From positions 1 through 35,793 of IMG/VR virus record IMGVR_UViG_3300005581_000053: a stretch of 35,793 nt of DNA; one strand, given 5' to 3'. The translations under genes were made by a program, and so were the position numbers. The notes beneath the pieces were generated by a model. The model was not told the DNA's origin, ran no database searches, and saw nothing but the letters and a program-made list of their open reading frames with translations. Shown in pieces: positions 23,967 through 31,316 of this stretch (position 1 is its first letter; each line of letters opens with the position of its first letter). Source of the DNA: a virus.

Positions 23967-26900
23967 TTATTTTATTCCGCTTAATTTTCTAAAGTCGTGT
24001 AATAGACTTGTTGAATCTTTCAATAACTTTGTTTCATATGTTACTTTAGTTGGATTGCCAACAGATTGTTTTTCTTTAGGGTAGTGCATATCATTGCCCA
24101 CGTTTAACAAATGCTTTAAACTAGCCATTTCTTCATGACCAGCTTCGTTTGCGTAATCTTCTGCCATTCCAACAGGCATACGAGATCCTTTAGCTGTATT
24201 AGCACCTGGTTCATTTTTTACGTAATGGTTACTGTTTCCAGTGAAGTCGGTAGGTTTACCTGCTCTTTTATCCATGCCATGCTGTATTCTAGTACTTTGA
24301 TTTGCATAATCAGTTGTGGCATTATGATCTTTATCTTGGTAACTCTTGTTCATCATAGCGTTTGATTTGTTTACCGCTTTTTGCATCAACTTGGGACTTA
24401 GTTCATCTAGTTGTTCTTCTTCAACTTGTTCTTTACCCGGCTCACAAACACAACGTGCTTCATACATACCACATTCGTTACAGGTTTCATGACCTTCGTG
24501 GTTATGACCTTCTTCTTTTACTGGAAGATTCTGTCCACCTGTTGTGATGCGTTGTTGGCTATCAGGAATATTGTCTGATTTCTTTTGGCGAACTTCGTTT
24601 CCAAAAGCATTACCTTCTTCCATTTCATCTTCATTGGTTGCTCCGGTTGTTTTAACTTCACCTGTGTTAAAATCTGTGCTACCACCTGGATATTCTGCTC
24701 TTAATTCTGAAATTTCTTCACCTTCGTCATCTGATTCTTCATGGCTATGACCATCAGAACCGTGTTTTGCTTGCTCATCATCTTCTTCTGAACCTTCTTC
24801 ACTTGAAAAATCAACTACTGCAACGCCTTCTGGTTCTTCACTTCCTTGATCGCCGCTATCTTGTATACCTGACATTTTCTTAATCAATGCCATCATATCA
24901 TCACCGTCTCCAACTACCGCTGGACTCATTTCTGGTTCAGAACCAGCTCCTGTTGGTTCATGACTGTGCATTGGTGAGCCGTAACTACTACGTTCTTCTT
25001 CGCCACCAAACACTCCTAAGCCAGCTTGACGTAGGACTTGTAACAATTCTGCTGAATCTCCGTCAGTTGCATTAACGCTAACTGAGTCAGGTGAACCTTG
25101 TTGACCAGTACTTGTAGATACAGTAATGCCTTCATTGATAGTTAGTAAAGAATTTAATTCTTTTTCCCAGTTTTCTAATTGAATATCTTTCATTTTTTTA
25201 CTTTCGAATGTTTTATTAGATTGACCTAATGTACTTAAAAAATTACCTTCTTTAACGCCTTCTGGATCCATTGGAACGGGTACTCCTCTTTCACCTGGCT
25301 TAGGAGGATCAGCATTCCATACACCACCTTTGATGGTGCCCATTGCTGGTCTAGGTGAGGTGTCAGGTACTAAAGGTTTATAGTCATCTCTGCCCCATCC
25401 TGGTGCAGCGGATCTTGCTGGTGGCAAGGGTGCTGAAGGATTAACTGCCGGTGGATTTACTGAACCACGTCCTGCGCCTGCGGCTTCATCTGTAATTCTC
25501 TTTTTACTGTGATGCAAATGTACTTTTAAGAATGAATCTATCAATTCAGATGTGTGACCTGTCTTTTTAAACATCTCTACATCATCTTGCAATTCAATCA
25601 ACATTTCTTGTACTTCTGAATCTGCTGAAGCCATTAATTCTTTAAAGTTGATGCCTTCTAATATTTGCATAGTACGATCTTCTTTAACTTTTTTCTTTTT
25701 TGACAATGCTTTAAAGTCTGCACCAGTTAACTTACCTTTTGGTGGTGCAACATCTAATTCATCTTGATCACCTGGTAAGTCTTTTGCCTTAGTTTTTTCT
25801 TTACCTTCCATCATACCAGTATTAGCAGGACCTGCTTCTTGACTCATATCAGGAAATTGAGCCATAATAGTTGAGCCGTCTAACTTACCAGCACTTGCTG
25901 GGTAAATAGTCATGAATGGAGGGTGTACAAATGTATTTTTAGAAAGAGCATGTTTAATTACTTCTTCTGCTCGGTCACGACTTATAGGTTTTGTTCTTTG
26001 TACAACTGCTTGGCCTGAACGGTTATGTTGCACTATGCAGGCAACATACGCTTCTTCCTGTTGTTCAAAGTTACCTTCGCCTTCACCAATAGATTCTGAA
26101 CTAGGGCGTTTAAATCCATAATGGCGTTGCTGTGCTTGTCTCATACGATCAGATGTTCTAGGATATTTAGGTTTTTCATCTTCCCAACCTTCATCATTGG
26201 CTCCACCGTCTTGTTGATATGCTTGAGAATCCTTCTTATCAAAGCCTGTAGTTGCCGAATACTCGTCTCGGCTGTAAGCGTCACGACCTCTGTACCCACC
26301 TTCTGATACCGGTTCTTCTTTTTCTTTACCCGAGACGCCCTTAGCACGAATAGCAACTGCTAATTCTTTCATGTTTTTATACTGTGTGCTATCTTTTTCA
26401 TGAGGTCCAGTTTTCTTTAAATGCTTAAATGCTTTTAGTAATTCGCTTTTACTTTTGCCTTTATACTTGCCTTCTGCTGAAGCGTCAGTTTTAACTGGCT
26501 TGTCAGATTTTTCAGTCATTGGTTGTGAACTAGTGCTATTAGAAGTAGTACTACTATCATCACCTGACAAATTCAATGTACCTTTTTCAGCTGCCGCTTT
26601 AATAGCATTGGCAGTTGCAGGATCAGCAGTTCCCATTGACTTACCATCTTGACCAATGATTTGACTTGCTTGAATTGGTTTGACTGAAACATCTTCTTCA
26701 TTCAATTGATTGTGCTCAGATACTTCAATCCAATCTTTTAAACTTTTCTTTTCAGTTTTTTCTTTTTTCTTTTCTTCCTTATCGGCGGCGTCCATCTTAG
26801 AAACTTTTGTACCTTTTTTACCTGCTGGTACATCACCGGTAGTGCGACCAAACAAGTCACCTACTTTTTTATTTTTTGGATCATCTTTACCTGTCAACGG

Positions 26901-27104
26901 CTTGTCAGCCTTTACAGGTGCGCCACGTTTCTTAGGTGTATCATCTTTAGGACCCATCTTAGCTAAACTTACTTTACCAATCGGCTTACCGTATTGGTCA
27001 GTTTGTGTTTCTGTACCATGACGATTACCATATCCGCCCGGACCTGCTTTGTGTACAGTTTCACTTATATTATCCATTGTTTGTAGTAATGATTTAAAAT
27101 CCAT
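23967..27104 (-). CDS. Large mostly disordered hypothetical protein, 1045 aa
   Basis: The first 150 residues are Lys/Gly/Asp-rich, ending in a KKSLKDWIEVSE helix. Long low-complexity acidic and polar stretches follow, with several short folded islands. One, about 348-415, has AYVACIVQHNRSGQAVVQRT. A helical one, about 475-535, has LEGINFKELMASADSEVQEML. Near residues 905-920 a His/Cys cluster (HETCNECGMYEARCVC) could bind zinc. No enzyme is recognised. I recall similar long proteins in marine T4-like phages, unassigned. Its position between small structural genes and the giant fibre, with its own terminator, suggests a virion-internal, scaffold or DNA-binding role. Translation is coupled to the 73-aa gene (TAATG). 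Confidence 0.7.
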   Translation of the reverse strand: MDFKSLLQTMDNISETVHKAGPGGYGNRHGTETQTDQYGKPIGKVSLAKMGPKDDTPKKRGAPVKADKPLTGKDDPKNKKVGDLFGRTTGDVPAGKKGTKVSKMDAADKEEKKKEKTEKKSLKDWIEVSEHNQLNEEDVSVKPIQASQIIGQDGKSMGTADPATANAIKAAAEKGTLNLSGDDSSTTSNSTSSQPMTEKSDKPVKTDASAEGKYKGKSKSELLKAFKHLKKTGPHEKDSTQYKNMKELAVAIRAKGVSGKEKEEPVSEGGYRGRDAYSRDEYSATTGFDKKDSQAYQQDGGANDEGWEDEKPKYPRTSDRMRQAQQRHYGFKRPSSESIGEGEGNFEQQEEAYVACIVQHNRSGQAVVQRTKPISRDRAEEVIKHALSKNTFVHPPFMTIYPASAGKLDGSTIMAQFPDMSQEAGPANTGMMEGKEKTKAKDLPGDQDELDVAPPKGKLTGADFKALSKKKKVKEDRTMQILEGINFKELMASADSEVQEMLIELQDDVEMFKKTGHTSELIDSFLKVHLHHSKKRITDEAAGAGRGSVNPPAVNPSAPLPPARSAAPGWGRDDYKPLVPDTSPRPAMGTIKGGVWNADPPKPGERGVPVPMDPEGVKEGNFLSTLGQSNKTFESKKMKDIQLENWEKELNSLLTINEGITVSTSTGQQGSPDSVSVNATDGDSAELLQVLRQAGLGVFGGEEERSSYGSPMHSHEPTGAGSEPEMSPAVVGDGDDMMALIKKMSGIQDSGDQGSEEPEGVAVVDFSSEEGSEEDDEQAKHGSDGHSHEESDDEGEEISELRAEYPGGSTDFNTGEVKTTGATNEDEMEEGNAFGNEVRQKKSDNIPDSQQRITTGGQNLPVKEEGHNHEGHETCNECGMYEARCVCEPGKEQVEEEQLDELSPKLMQKAVNKSNAMMNKSYQDKDHNATTDYANQSTRIQHGMDKRAGKPTDFTGNSNHYVKNEPGANTAKGSRMPVGMAEDYANEAGHEEMASLKHLLNVGNDMHYPKEKQSVGNPTKVTYETKLLKDSTSLLHDFRKLSGIK

Positions 27105-27325
27105 TATTTTGATCCTTGTTTTCTATCTAGTTTGTCTTCCATGCGAGTTAATTGTTTTTGTAACTCAGACATATTTGTTTTCATGTCATCCATTTTTGCA
27201 CTTGATATTTGTACACTGGTATCTAACTCTTTAATTTTAGTATCCACAGACATGTAACCAGTACCGCCTATACTGCAAGCCCCGATGAGTATCCAACTGA
27301 GTTGGGTAGAAGTAAAGTCGATCAT
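27104..27325 (-). CDS. Small membrane-anchored coiled-coil protein
   Basis: A 73-aa protein with one likely membrane segment at about residues 9-25 (LSWILIGACSIGGTGYM). A heptad-like helix follows, reaching the C-terminus (SAKMDDMKTNMSELQKQL), with a basic end. This topology fits a small holin, a spanin-like subunit or a membrane-bound assembly factor; none can be chosen. Its ATG overlaps the upstream TGA (ATGA) and its TAA overlaps the next ATG. Confidence 0.65.
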   Translation of the reverse strand: MIDFTSTQLSWILIGACSIGGTGYMSVDTKIKELDTSVQISSAKMDDMKTNMSELQKQLTRMEDKLDRKQGSK

Positions 27326-27930
27326 TTATGTGCTCCGATTGCTGGTCTTTCTGGCATCTTAACACTACTAAAAGGACTCTTTGTTTGAATACCATCTTTG
27401 CTTGTGTTCTTGATTGTTGGGGTTTTCTTAGCATTATAAGGGATATCAATGCTTGATTCTTTTGGAATTACTTTATCTAGATATTGATTAGCATAGTCTT
27501 TGCTAGCTTGTTTGCCGTTATCTTCTAATTCAGGTGTATCTAATAATGCTTTCTTTTCTTCATCTTGCACTTGATTAGCATATTTGTCATTTTCAGCATT
27601 GATACTGTCATTGTAATCTTTTGTTACTGCACGAATCATATTTCTTAGACCTGATTGTTGTGCAATTTGTACAATCATCGGTTCTGTTGCTGGATATTTG
27701 AATTCAGCTTGAATAATTATTACACTTTGATTCGTTTCTTCAAGTGGGAATCCATAAGGATTTTTTTGAATTACAGTTGTTTTGGGATCACTGATTTTTA
27801 CAGGATCAAATTTACTTAGATTATGTATAAACATATTCAATAAGTTTTTGTTCTCTACATCACCCAAGATTTTAATCGTGTAGTTGTATGTGCGAACACT
27901 TTCCATTAAGTAATGACGAAGGGTTTTCAT
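27322..27930 (-). CDS. Conserved hypothetical, probable structural protein
   Basis: A 202-aa protein starting MKTLRHYLMESVRTYNYTIKI. The first 100 residues look like a mixed alpha/beta domain (KFDPVKISDPKTTVIQKNPY, then EFKYPATEPMIVQIAQQSG). The C-terminal half is charged and probably flexible, ending in PERPAIGAHK. I associate this N-terminal domain with conserved virion-region proteins of marine T4-like phages; no function is known to me. A GATAAATA late motif lies 19 bases before the ATG, overlapping the stop of the gp16 candidate. Confidence 0.7.
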   Translation of the reverse strand: MKTLRHYLMESVRTYNYTIKILGDVENKNLLNMFIHNLSKFDPVKISDPKTTVIQKNPYGFPLEETNQSVIIIQAEFKYPATEPMIVQIAQQSGLRNMIRAVTKDYNDSINAENDKYANQVQDEEKKALLDTPELEDNGKQASKDYANQYLDKVIPKESSIDIPYNAKKTPTIKNTSKDGIQTKSPFSSVKMPERPAIGAHK

Positions 27931-27949
27931 TATGTTATTCCTATTCTAT

Positions 27950-27957
27950 TATTTATC
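27950..27957 (-). promoter_or_regulatory. Late promoter motif GATAAATA
   Basis: Minus-strand GATAAATA, 19 bases before the ATG at 27930. It overlaps the last codon region of the preceding gene. Confidence 0.65.
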
Positions 27958-28441
27958 AATTATCCGTTTTTTTGTTTGCCAATATGGTTTTTAGCAACTC
28001 ATTACGGTCAACTAGACTACCCTCACCTAACGGGGTATTCTCAATTTCTTCAGTTTTACTTGCAATTTTTTGATCTAACTGTGCTTTCTTTAACTGTAAA
28101 TCAAGCATTTTTAACTTCTTATTAATCTTTGCAGTCTTAGCAGTGATAGCATGTCCTAACATACCGCTTGCACTATTGAATATTTCGGCTGAAAAGCGAC
28201 TATCTACTTGCATACCTAAATCCATCAAGTCTTTATAGCTACTAGTAGCCAATGATGCAAGTTCGTCCATTTCATTATCGCTTGCTTCTAACCCACGAAC
28301 TTGGGGCAAAGCAATCTCAATTTTCTGTAATGTATCGTATGTTTCTTGTGTGACAAAACTAACCTGTGTGTTTTCAAACACTTGATTGTTTACCTCATCA
28401 TCAATTGGTAGTTCAAATAATTCTTCTAACTTTTTTGTCAT
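27956..28441 (-). CDS. Probable terminase small subunit (gp16-like)
   Basis: A 161-aa all-helical protein, close to T4 gp16 in length (164 aa). Its centre, SYKDLMDLGMQVDSRFSAE then ASGMLGHAITAKTAKINKK, has the layout of the T4-type small terminase central domain: two long helices with an alanine/serine-rich turn, followed by a basic coiled-coil end. Small terminases form rings that select DNA for packaging with gp17. The call rests on length, helical pattern and position next to gp4; no catalytic motif exists to confirm it. The large terminase is not in this window. Confidence 0.55.
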   Translation of the reverse strand: MTKKLEELFELPIDDEVNNQVFENTQVSFVTQETYDTLQKIEIALPQVRGLEASDNEMDELASLATSSYKDLMDLGMQVDSRFSAEIFNSASGMLGHAITAKTAKINKKLKMLDLQLKKAQLDQKIASKTEEIENTPLGEGSLVDRNELLKTILANKKTDN

Positions 28442-28462
28442 GTGCTATCCTAAATAACAGTA

Positions 28463-28470
28463 TATTTATT
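28463..28470 (-). promoter_or_regulatory. Late promoter motif AATAAATA
   Basis: Minus-strand AATAAATA, 21 bases before the ATG at 28441, overlapping the stop of the gp4 gene. Confidence 0.55.
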
Positions 28471-28906
28471 ACTTACGACGGCCCTGATGAAAAAGGTCAT
28501 CCTCTGTAACCACCCGAAAAGCAAATCCATTCTGTCTACAATAAGCATTGGCTGCTACCCATTTAGCATGATTGACTGCGACAATAGCCCTATCTCTAGC
28601 ACTAGCTACTTTGCTTTCAATAAGACTTTGTTTTTTAGGTTTGATTTCTACAACTTCTGCTATCTGTTTTCCATGTCTGTTTGCATACACTACAAAGAAG
28701 TCGGGTATGTACATTGACATCTTACCAGTTAATGGGTGGCGGTATGGGATACTGATTGCTTCGCTAGCCCACTTAAGTACGTTCTTATTGTTATCACAAA
28801 ACATCATAAAAGTCATTTCCCAACCACTACGATATCTAGGTTTATGTTTTCCTATATATTTCTCGGGATTCTGTACTTCATATATACCCTGTGCAAAACT
28901 AGCCAT
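28469..28906 (-). CDS. 4: Head-completion protein gp4 (TnsA-like nuclease fold)
   Basis: The 145-aa protein matches the T4 gp4/gp50 family: FAQGIYEVQNPEKYIGK, then YRSGWEMTFM, WASEAISIPYRHPLTGK, YIPDFFVVY and EVVEIKPKKQ. The restriction-endonuclease-like residues Glu30, Asp69 and Glu87-x-Lys89 are all present. In T4 gp4 completes packaged heads before tail joining; the nuclease fold suggests trimming or sealing of DNA ends. The ATG shares its A with the stop of the 121-aa gene (TAATG). Confidence 0.88.
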   Translation of the reverse strand: MASFAQGIYEVQNPEKYIGKHKPRYRSGWEMTFMMFCDNNKNVLKWASEAISIPYRHPLTGKMSMYIPDFFVVYANRHGKQIAEVVEIKPKKQSLIESKVASARDRAIVAVNHAKWVAANAYCRQNGFAFRVVTEDDLFHQGRRK

Positions 28907-29271
28907 TACGTTACTATGTTTCGTTGAATTGATTCATTGGGTGTAGGTTCTGCATTTACACCATATAATGTAGTTTTACTTTTTAAACTGTTAAGATAAT
29001 AAACCATTAATCGTGTAGCCTTCATTTTATCTCCAGTACCCTGTAGATAATCTAATAATGTCATTGGGTTTTCATCAATAGTAGAAGCAATTCTAAACAA
29101 CATTGCTGTGAAATTTTTAGCAGTATTTCTACTTTTGCAAACAGATAAAAAATATGAAAAAACTATTTCATATTGATTGGCACCAACTGAAGCGGTGAAA
29201 TTATAGTAGCTGTCAAAAATTTTAACAGTTCTATCTAATTGTGTTTGTGGTCCGTCTATTATTTGTGCCAT
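28906..29271 (-). CDS. Conserved hypothetical structural-region protein
   Basis: A 121-aa, mostly helical protein: LDRTVKIFDSYYNF, YEIVFSYFLSVCKSRNTAKNF, LLDYLQGTGDKMKATRLMVYYLNSLKSK, ending PTPNESIQRNIVT. I associate this pattern with a small conserved gene near the tail tube and gp4 genes in marine T4-like phages, unnamed. It may be a neck, tail-completion or baseplate accessory protein. The start lies inside a perfect 8-bp hairpin (29270-29288), and a CATAAATA late motif overlaps the far arm. Confidence 0.7.
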   Translation of the reverse strand: MAQIIDGPQTQLDRTVKIFDSYYNFTASVGANQYEIVFSYFLSVCKSRNTAKNFTAMLFRIASTIDENPMTLLDYLQGTGDKMKATRLMVYYLNSLKSKTTLYGVNAEPTPNESIQRNIVT

Positions 29272-29288
29272 ATCTACCTCGTAGATAT
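29270..29288 (-). promoter_or_regulatory. Hairpin over ribosome site and start codon
   Basis: Minus-strand ATATCTAC-GAG-GTAGATAT is a perfect 8-bp stem with a 3-base loop. It encloses the GAGG ribosome site and two bases of the ATG at 29271. RNA that starts at the late motif next to it would lose the upstream arm. Confidence 0.6.
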
Positions 29289-29295
29289 ATTTATG
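29288..29295 (-). promoter_or_regulatory. Late promoter motif CATAAATA
   Basis: Minus-strand CATAAATA, 16 bases before the ATG at 29271. Confidence 0.6.
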
Positions 29296-29316
29296 CTATA
29301 CTGTTTTGGTTAGTAT

Positions 29317-30618
29317 TTAGTCGTACCTAGCATCCTGGCCTTGACCAATAACTTGAGGTTGAGATTTAGCCGGGGCACGTGTAAATGCTCCTTTAACAAC
29401 ATCAACTCCTTTTTGAATTCCGTTATTAATACCTGACGATGCGGCACTAGGAAAATCAAATCCTCCCCTATTACTAGGAGCCATTATTTTATTAGATATG
29501 ATACCGCCCGCCTCGCCTTTTGCAATGCTAAGTGTTTTACCTAATCCATTTTTCAAATCAAATGTTTTATATGCAGTTCCTGCTTTTTGTATTGCGCCAG
29601 TAAAATTTCCAGTAGAAATATCATCTATGATACCATCAATAGCATCAACCGCGCCACCTTGCCCAAGGATGCTTGCATTACTCCCTGCTTTACCATTAGG
29701 GCTAAGTCTAGTATCATAATGTCCCGGATCACCAAATCCCGACACAATAGCGCCGGGGTTTTGGCCATTGAGTGCTCCTTGAAAATATTTGACAGTTTCA
29801 TATTCAATTGTCATATTATTTTCCATCACGCCGGCTTCAGAATATGAATATTGATCGTGGTTAAATGATGAAATTATAGGATTTATCAATTTATACATCA
29901 TAAAATTATGTTGATGAAATCCAAAGATGTTTATAGATTTAAAAAAAGCAATTTTAGGACTGCCTAGCAAACCAGATGTTGTTGTTAGCGATGGGTTTCC
30001 CTCACCGATAAAACCCCAATCATCATTGTTTGGAATAATAGTATCATATAAATTTCTATTATCTTCATAGCGTTTACCTATTCCTGAGGTAGATCCCCCT
30101 GCTGTCCTAGAAGAATTTATATCAACTTGTGCGGCATCTTTATAGTAATATGTATAATAAGCATGCCATAATTTATTAACTAGATTACTATTATCATCAT
30201 GGAATTTTATTGATACCGCCTCATATTTTACTTTAGTCTGTACAATACGTTTACGGTTATATTGATTTAAGGAATGTGTTTCAAAATTGAATTTAGGTAG
30301 TTGAATTGATTTTACATTCAAACTAAAATTAGCATCTTCCGGCCAATTATTACCTACTTCAGTCAATGCAGTGTTTATATCAAAATATACGTGAAATAAA
30401 TGTTTAAACTTGGGAGCATAAGCATAATTATTTGGAGTAAAAGTTTTACTTGCATGAGTAGCATCACGTAAGTATTCGCCGCCACCAAAGAATGCCTTTG
30501 CGGCATTCCCTGCTTCGGCAGCAACATCTATTCCAAAAATATCTTTGACGGCGCCGCTGACGACATCTTTGCCTTTGCCAAAATTGCCATTTACAAGGCC
30601 ATCAATACTGAATGCCAT
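29317..30618 (-). CDS. Second tail-tube-fold protein (possible baseplate tube initiator)
   Basis: A 433-aa protein. Residues about 65-295 show the tail-tube layout: FKHLFHVYFDINTAL (edge strand), SLNVKSIQLPKFNFETHSLN with YNRKRIVQTKVKYEAVSIKF, then a helical insert, and a closing MTIEYETVKYFQGAL. This parallels gp19 but with an insertion and a 140-residue Gly/Ser-rich tail. In T4, gp48 and gp54 are tube-like proteins that start the tube on the baseplate, so this is a candidate for that role. It could instead be a second tube subunit. It follows gp19 by 12 bases, an unusual pairing that suggests co-assembly. Confidence 0.7.
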   Translation of the reverse strand: MAFSIDGLVNGNFGKGKDVVSGAVKDIFGIDVAAEAGNAAKAFFGGGEYLRDATHASKTFTPNNYAYAPKFKHLFHVYFDINTALTEVGNNWPEDANFSLNVKSIQLPKFNFETHSLNQYNRKRIVQTKVKYEAVSIKFHDDNSNLVNKLWHAYYTYYYKDAAQVDINSSRTAGGSTSGIGKRYEDNRNLYDTIIPNNDDWGFIGEGNPSLTTTSGLLGSPKIAFFKSINIFGFHQHNFMMYKLINPIISSFNHDQYSYSEAGVMENNMTIEYETVKYFQGALNGQNPGAIVSGFGDPGHYDTRLSPNGKAGSNASILGQGGAVDAIDGIIDDISTGNFTGAIQKAGTAYKTFDLKNGLGKTLSIAKGEAGGIISNKIMAPSNRGGFDFPSAASSGINNGIQKGVDVVKGAFTRAPAKSQPQVIGQGQDARYD

Positions 30619-30630
30619 TGTTTACCTAAG

Positions 30631-31260
30631 TTAACTGCCTAAACCAGTGACCGATGTTCCACCAAATGCACGACCAACATTAGTACCAACGCCAGAACTT
30701 AATGGAGATTGAATTGCATTATCAAAACGGATAGATAACTGAATAGATACTGGATCATTTGATTTATAATCCATGTTATTGTAGTTTGCTGATTTAATAA
30801 AACATCCATACAATTCCCAGGTTTCTAGTACATTAGGAACCAATGTACCATTACCACCGTCTAGAATTTCATAGTTAATCTGGAACTTGTAGTCCTGGCC
30901 TGAAGCCGCACTTGCTTGCTCAACAAAGTCAAATTGTTTCTGTAGTTGCTGACCAACTAATTTTGAAACATTACCGGCAGCATCATCACGCAAATTAATT
31001 TGCGTTTCTTGCCAAGAATGTTTGCCGGCTAGATATACTTTACTGTTGTAAATGTCGATTACTGTTTCTTCAAAAGAAACGTTGGGACGTTGTATATCCA
31101 TAACTTGTTTGGTTAACTCTTGAGTTGCACCACCTGTACCAAAGTTTAAAAATAATGCTCTGAATCTAAACTGTAGTTTAGGCATTAACAAACCCTGAGA
31201 ACTAGGTGTGTTGTCTGATCCGACAGTCATGTTGAACAATGAATTTGAGGCTGTTGCCAT
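30631..31260 (-). CDS. 19: Tail tube protein (gp19-like)
   Basis: The 209-aa protein has the tail-tube pattern: LQFRFRALFLNFG (first strand), VMDIQRPNVSFEETVIDIYNSKVYLAGKHSWQETQINLRDD (beta-hairpin and sandwich), a helix with QQLQKQFDFVEQAS, and closing strands WELYGCFIKSANYN and VSIQLSIRFDNAIQ. It is slightly longer than T4 gp19 (163 aa). It polymerises to form the inner tube through which DNA passes. It lies directly after the sheath gene, as in T4. A GATAAATA lies 19 bases upstream with an AGGAG ribosome site. Confidence 0.88.
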   Translation of the reverse strand: MATASNSLFNMTVGSDNTPSSQGLLMPKLQFRFRALFLNFGTGGATQELTKQVMDIQRPNVSFEETVIDIYNSKVYLAGKHSWQETQINLRDDAAGNVSKLVGQQLQKQFDFVEQASAASGQDYKFQINYEILDGGNGTLVPNVLETWELYGCFIKSANYNNMDYKSNDPVSIQLSIRFDNAIQSPLSSGVGTNVGRAFGGTSVTGLGS

Positions 31261-31279
31261 ATTACTATCTCCTATATAT

Positions 31280-31287
31280 TATTTATC
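31280..31287 (-). promoter_or_regulatory. Late promoter motif GATAAATA of gp19
   Basis: Minus-strand GATAAATA, 19 bases before the ATG at 31260. It gives the tube its own late start, in addition to any read-through from the sheath gene. Confidence 0.7.
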
Positions 31288-31294
31288 TTAAATA

Positions 31295-31312
31295 ACTCCC
31301 CCTGAGGGGAGT
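31295..31312 (-). terminator. Hairpin after the sheath gene, possible terminator
   Basis: A perfect 7-bp GC-rich stem (ACTCCCC/GGGGAGT) with a 4-base loop, 5 bases past the sheath stop. On the minus strand only TTATTT follows, so termination is probably partial; it may instead stabilise the mRNA 3' end. Confidence 0.5.
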
Positions 31313-31316
31313 GTAT

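Noticed and set aside
26710-27021. Plus-strand open frame of 103 aa opposite the 1045-aa gene
   Set aside because: Composition is the complement of Lys/Glu-rich codons (Phe/Ser-rich), no ribosome site, no promoter.
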